Shown piece after piece: positions 18,424-22,269 of a stretch of 22,269 bases of DNA. Every line of letters begins with the position of its first letter. Position 1 is the stretch's first letter. Made by a program: the position numbers and the translations under genes. The notes under the pieces were generated by a model. That model had not been told where the DNA came from, made no database searches, and saw nothing but the letters and a program-made list of their open reading frames with translations. The stretch comes from Chromera velia (taxonomy: Eukaryota; Sar; Chromeraceae): NCBI GenBank assembly GCA_018398765.1, contig JAHBMJ010004212.1, positions 60,769-83,037 on the forward strand, in the 5' to 3' direction.

Positions 18424-21400
18424 GCAGTGACAGAGTGACAGAGAGACAGAGAGACAGAGAGAAGGAAGGAAGCAGAGGGCGAGAGGGTACACGAGGATAC
18501 GCACCCCAAGTGATCTCTGTGTAGATGTCGAGAGAGCGTTGAACAGAGCTTCCTCTCCAGCGTCGATTCTTGCAAGTGTCTGGCTGTCCATTCTTGCCCT
18601 TTCTTTTTCGATTTTTGTGGTCAACTGGGCACAGGCAGCCCTCAGGGTCAGGGTCTTGTCCTCCAGAGCGCGCAGCCTGCATCCACATCACAGATTGCAG
18701 ATGCATTTTCCTTCCTTCATTCTTCGTCTAATTCATCCACACGTTGCAATGGAGAATAAAACGAAATTCAAATTTGATGACAAAACTACACAAGACGTTT
18801 GGCCCCTGCCTCTTACAGATTGATTGCAAGGTTTCAGCAGATCGAACCGAAAAATTTAAACAAACCCCAATTCGACTGACCGGATTCCATCCATCCTGCT
18901 GTTCAGGGCCTCATTCCCCCCGACGTTGCGTGTTGCCAGCAGGTGAGTGTACGCCAAGAGGGCAACAAAACCCATTGCAGCCAGGATCATGCTCACCAGC
19001 AGAAAGGCCCTGCAAAGATAGAACAACGGATGCAATCCATTGCTACTTTGAGTCGGAAGCTTCTGCGCACAAAGCGCCTCTGGCTTCATCGAGTGTTTGC
19101 AGAAAATACAAGACGACACAGGAAATCGGTGGAGCAAAATGCTTCAATTGCATAGAGAAAGCCGTATGAACGGATCGCAATGACACCCCGGTTGGCCAAA
19201 AGACAGGCGTAGAAAACATTTCAGTTCGATCTTTGTGTACGGCTGATCTGAAGATCCCTATGCAGCAGTGTGCACAGTGCGATGGACACCCGTGCCCCCA
19301 CTGACTGCTGCTGCAAGCCCAAGGGCGGGCGTCACTCATGCACTGGTGAGAATACGTTATTCAAGGACTGGTCATTCATGCAGCTCCTTTGAGCGGACAA
19401 AGAAAAGTTGAACAGTCACAAGACGCAAAAAGTCTGTATGCAGGGATGTGTGTATGCATCTTGAAAGAGAGTGCAGATGACTGACGAAAAAACGTTAGCG
19501 GCCGAACTCTCGGGGTCCACCTCTGCTCCGTAGATGAGTGCGGGGATCTGCATGCATGATACAGGAGAATACTGACTCTGTCGGGTGCAGGCGGAACGTC
19601 CACAAAGAAACGAAAGAAGTGAATGGTCAATCAAAGAGATGGAAAAATATAGCTTGGTTCTCGTTGGTGAAGCGCACCGCAGACAAAGGCAGACAGACAG
19701 AAGGAGCCCTCGCTCACATACAGACCTGAATGACAATGTATGGCCCCAAAGAGAAGAGCATGATCTTTGCGTAGGTGTGCACCACCGGGCCGTACTCAAC
19801 AGCCGTCCCTGCAGGCAAGGGAGGAATGTCACGAACATTGGACAAACAATGGATCCGATCTGGAGTAGACAGAGATGTTCTGTTCTTACTCTCCCATCAC
19901 CCCCTACTGGCTCACTTTCTGGGTTTGTACCACCGCTTGTCTGACAACCCGATCCAAAAGACACAAACACACGCACAAACCTGTCATGGACTTGTCCCCT
20001 GGAGGATACAGTTTTCTCCACCCGTGGTCGACACCCTCTGGTTTCTCGTAGTTGCACACACCCGCAGGGCCAGCAGGGCCGTCTCCGTGTCCCTTGTCTC
20101 CCGCAACCTCCCCTGCGACCCGGTCTTTGTCTTTGTCTGCCGCAGCTCCTCTCTGGGAGGCGGGAGGGATCAGAGCAGCACCCTCTCCGTCCTTCTGTTT
20201 TAGTTGAGCGGCTCGGTGGCGTGCGACGTGAGCGGCAAAGGCTGCACTCAGACAGACAAGAGAACTCACATTCTACTCTTAGACTCCCGAAAAATGAAAA
20301 AGAGGGCAGACGTGGAAGAGAAAGGAGGTCAAATGTGGAGTTATGGCACACGAAGGAACGCCTTGATTGAGAAGTGAACCGCACTTTTGGAACTGTTAGA
20401 GGAGCAAAACAGTATGAAGTATCTCCTCAATCACGACGGTATGGCAAAGTGTGTCTTGAACCTGAGAAACCTGTTCCTTCAAATTCGCTCCCTCGATAAC
20501 AGATTCCGTCACATGCACCCACAGGCATCGGCATCCCCCTCCCTTTCAACGCACTCCCTCCCTCACTGACTGACTGACTGACTGACTCTCTTTGAGCACC
20601 GACACGCGCCCTGCCCAGACCACCAGGAAGAGGGGCACAGTCAGTTCCAGCAAGGTGATGCCGGTCAGAGACCCCACACCCACAGAGATGGCCCCATCCC
20701 CCGCTTTCGACCCGAGCCCTGCCGTCAAGAGAATCACGGCCTCGGGGAACGCGGCGCACAGGGGCATGATGATGGTGCCCACCTGCGTATATCAACCAGG
20801 CATGAAATTGATGTATGGAATAGTAAAGGTCGAGAATGTCCAGGTATTGTCAAATTCATTGTCAGGCAAAGCATACATGGGATTTGGCCTTGAGAAGGGA
20901 AAAAAGGTCCGAAGCTTGTCACCACACAGGGACTCGGGCTTTTTAAATTGTGAAATCGAAACGACGGAAGAAAAGTGCGGAAAAAGGGACAGTCAAAACA
21001 GTAGGTAGAGGGGAGCAGAGGTGCAGGCTGACTGACCACAGCGCTCCACCCAGGGACAAGGAGGAGACACTCGATGCCGACCTCAGACAGTTTCGCTGCA
21101 TTCAAACCACAGCAGAAGATTCGGATTGTATGGTGTGTGGCAAATCTTTTGCTCGCAAGAGCTCGCAGTGCAGTTGACAGATCACACGGCATATGCGGTG
21201 GAAGTTCAATAAAAGACCCCACACGTTTACATATATACATGTACATGCACATGCGAATGCTTGCAGGCGCATGCATATGAAGGAGCTACAAGAATTCTTC
21301 CTGACAAGCAACCGCCGACCTGCTCGATAGGATAGGTAGATGTACACAGCCGTGAGGAAAGTCAGCTGGATGGCACCGTAGGCGTCGAAGGGCAGGGTGT

Positions 21401-21467
21401 TGACGTCCACGAACAATTTCGCCAACCACGCGCCGAAACCGGCACCGCCCATCACGCGGAGAATCAT
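15329..21467 (-). CDS. EF-hand Na+/Ca2+-exchanger-superfamily transporter, His-rich, 15+ exons
   Basis: Exons (minus strand): 21467-21320, 21095-21037, 20782-20587, 20241-19981, 19808-19726, 19547 to about 19521/19496, 19009-18881, 18676-18505, 18199-18134, 17925-17783, 17363-17146, 16991-16870, 16566-16491, 16269-16189, 15783-15329. All junction phases agree except exon 6 to 7, so about 750 residues with one small gap. Order: first membrane helix (AIQLTFLTAVYIYLSY); alpha-1 repeat with P82-E83 in AAFPEAVILL and ISVGVGSLTG; a polar loop (exon 4); helices in exons 5-7; a charged helix (exon 8); an EF-hand pair (exons 9-10); a His-rich loop (exon 11); helix (FWGILYILGGGTLSLL); alpha-2 region GIPPFYVGFLLVPL joined to SLLIGEMILAYN, Glu kept; three C-terminal helices (VMHNTLCLFALLLALYLKGV onward); then about 60 residues rich in His, Gly and Asp. 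The layout matches plant NCL / EF-hand cation exchangers, which trade Ca2+ against Na+ or H+ across a membrane and sense Ca2+ through the EF-hands. Start: the first ATG after an in-frame TAA. Which membrane and ion it serves is not visible. Confidence 0.85.
16773..16831. repeat. (CA)n-(GA)n microsatellite in exchanger intron
   Basis: About 60 bases, CA then GA on the plus strand; in the transcript it is (UC)n(GU)n. It sits in the intron between exons 12 and 13, shortly after the donor. Confidence 0.95.
17146..17363 (-). other. Exon 11: His-rich cytosolic loop next to EF-hands
   Basis: Encodes LTFHKTPRGKRTARGSVGEI, then AMGVAMLSDGEIQKGG and DAHGHGDGEHGHDHETGDHE, closing with TEEEML. It lies between the second EF-hand and the second transporter half, so it should face the same compartment as the EF-hands. 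It is a second His/Asp cluster, separate from the C-terminal one. Confidence 0.75.
17783..18199 (-). other. EF-hand pair (exons 9 and 10)
   Basis: Exon 9 (18199-18134) gives FDRFDVHHSGRLDKDA and exon 10 (17925-17783) gives MADSDGSGFIEFGEFLEAM. The second loop, D-S-D-G-S-G-F-I-E-F-G-E, has acidic or polar residues at positions 1, 3, 5, 9 and 12 and is a canonical Ca2+ site. The first loop has His at position 3 and Ala at position 12, so it is probably weak or structural. The two exons join in phase 0. Confidence 0.85.
18294..18422. repeat. Paired (GT)n and (CA)n-(GA)n tracts in exchanger intron 8
   Basis: A (TG)n run at 18294-18326 and a (CA)n run at 18366-18408, followed by GA repeats. The two runs are complementary to each other across about 40 bases, so the pre-mRNA could fold into a long GU/CA hairpin inside the intron between exons 8 and 9. 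Confidence 0.9.
20563..20586 (-). repeat. (CAGT)n tract at the exon 3 splice donor
   Basis: On the minus strand the donor after AAAGAGA begins GTCAGTCAGTCAGTCAGTGAG. The same tetranucleotide extends several other donors in this window (17782, 21036). Confidence 0.85.
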
Positions 21468-22269
21468 GTCGTATTACGCCAACAAAGGAGGTCAACGCGC
21501 CGTCGACAAAAGATGAAGCAGGCAAAACCTGTTCCCTCCTATTAGTCCCTTGAAAAAAGCTTGATGTCAGTGCTTTAGATCTCTGATTTCGTTCGAATTC
21601 GTATACAAAGGTCAGACGTCTGCAGGTGCAGATATATATATGTGGGGGGTTGAATGGGGAAGGGGACGTAACTTCAAGAAGCCCCCCTTCCTGTTGCAAA
21701 CGGTCTACAAATCAAGGAGAGAGTCTGGACCGAGTTGACTTTTGGTGCGCACTGCGGAACAAGAAGTCATTCTGACAGCCTTGTCTGACATGGACGAATG
21801 GAAGCGCGGCATTCAAAAGGGTCCATGCATTGAATTCAAAAGATACGCAAACGCCCGCGCATGCATGCACGCATGCAAAACTACCGCGCGGGGATTCAGG
21901 AGTTAGAGCAGCATGGTTGCTGACCCCGCAAAGACATTATAGTGCGCGCGGACCCGTGAAGCCGGGAAAAAAAAAAATTGTCCCGTACAAGAAAGGGTGG
22001 ATGGTCCGTGAAAACGAAAACGATGTAGAATTCGGAGACTGCTATAGAGACTGCAAAATTAACTATATAATTGCGTGAGACGGCGACGTGTAACTGTGAG
22101 ACGGAGACATGAAACCGAAATAGGTTGAAGAGTTGGATTTTTTTTGTGGGTGCGTTAGCGGGTGGATTAGCACTGTTTGAGGAAACAGGTGGAAGGAGGT
22201 AAGGAGACGGGCGCGGGATTGGACAGTTGTGTGTCTCGACAGGAGACGGCTGGTGGATGGAAGGAGATG
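21468..22269. promoter_or_regulatory. Upstream region of the exchanger gene and right edge
   Basis: This should contain the exchanger's 5' UTR and promoter. A TATATATA string occurs at 21631-21641, a TGCATGCA/GCATGC-rich patch at 21857-21876, and an A-run at 21966-21977. The open frame at 21830-22078 has no recognisable features. I see no other gene up to the window end. Confidence 0.3.

Noticed and set aside
19140-19215. Membrane-like reading YACLLANRGVIAIRSYGFLY on the minus strand as an exchanger exon
   Set aside because: An in-frame TGA lies just upstream with no AG acceptor in between; the hydrophobic look is probably chance. A selenocysteine reading has no support.
21830-22078. Open frame of 82 codons near the right edge
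   Set aside because: Low-complexity, no domain, no splice or promoter support.

Overview
This window is eukaryotic nuclear DNA, most likely from an intron-rich protist or alga. Coding frames are broken by introns with GT donors and pyrimidine-tract/AG acceptors. Simple repeats are abundant ((CA)n, (CT)n, (TA)n, (CAGT)n), intergenic DNA is AT-rich, and there are no operons or Shine-Dalgarno-like layouts. A chromerid alveolate such as Chromera would fit the overall style (ankyrin and EF-hand transporter genes, dense microsatellites), but that is inference and a stramenopile or another alveolate is possible.

Layout. On the minus strand, <275-1676 is the 5' part of a secreted beta-lactamase-fold serine hydrolase whose 3' exon(s) lie off the left edge. 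A tRNA-like, possibly SINE-derived, element with a triplicated B-box segment follows at about 1944-2050. A weakly supported plus-strand coiled-coil gene occupies about 2311-4124. A long AT-rich tract separates it from an intronless aldo-keto reductase (5046-5912, minus). That gene is divergent, across about 700 bases, from an unrecognised two-exon gene (6612-7488, plus). The stretch 7489-9009 holds a large compound microsatellite, AT-rich DNA and a small GC-rich patch. A two-exon ankyrin-repeat gene (9010-12964, plus) follows; its intron carries a seven-copy 52-base minisatellite. The stretch 12965-15328 contains no confident gene but has a candidate foldback element with 22-base perfect inverted termini.

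The largest gene is on the minus strand, 21467 to 15329. It is assembled from at least 15 exons into a Na+/Ca2+-exchanger-superfamily membrane protein of about 750 residues. It has an alpha-1 half, an EF-hand pair with a His-rich cytosolic loop, an alpha-2 half and a very His-rich C-terminal tail. Exon phases agree at every junction except between exons 6 and 7, where a small exon is probably missing from the model. This architecture resembles plant NCL / EF-hand cation exchangers, with unusual His-rich additions.

The genes do not form an obvious pathway; this looks like ordinary eukaryotic gene order. The features most worth following up are the His-rich EF-hand exchanger, the repeated GTCAGT(CAGT)n splice donors, the intronic minisatellite, the inverted-repeat element and the tRNA-like element.
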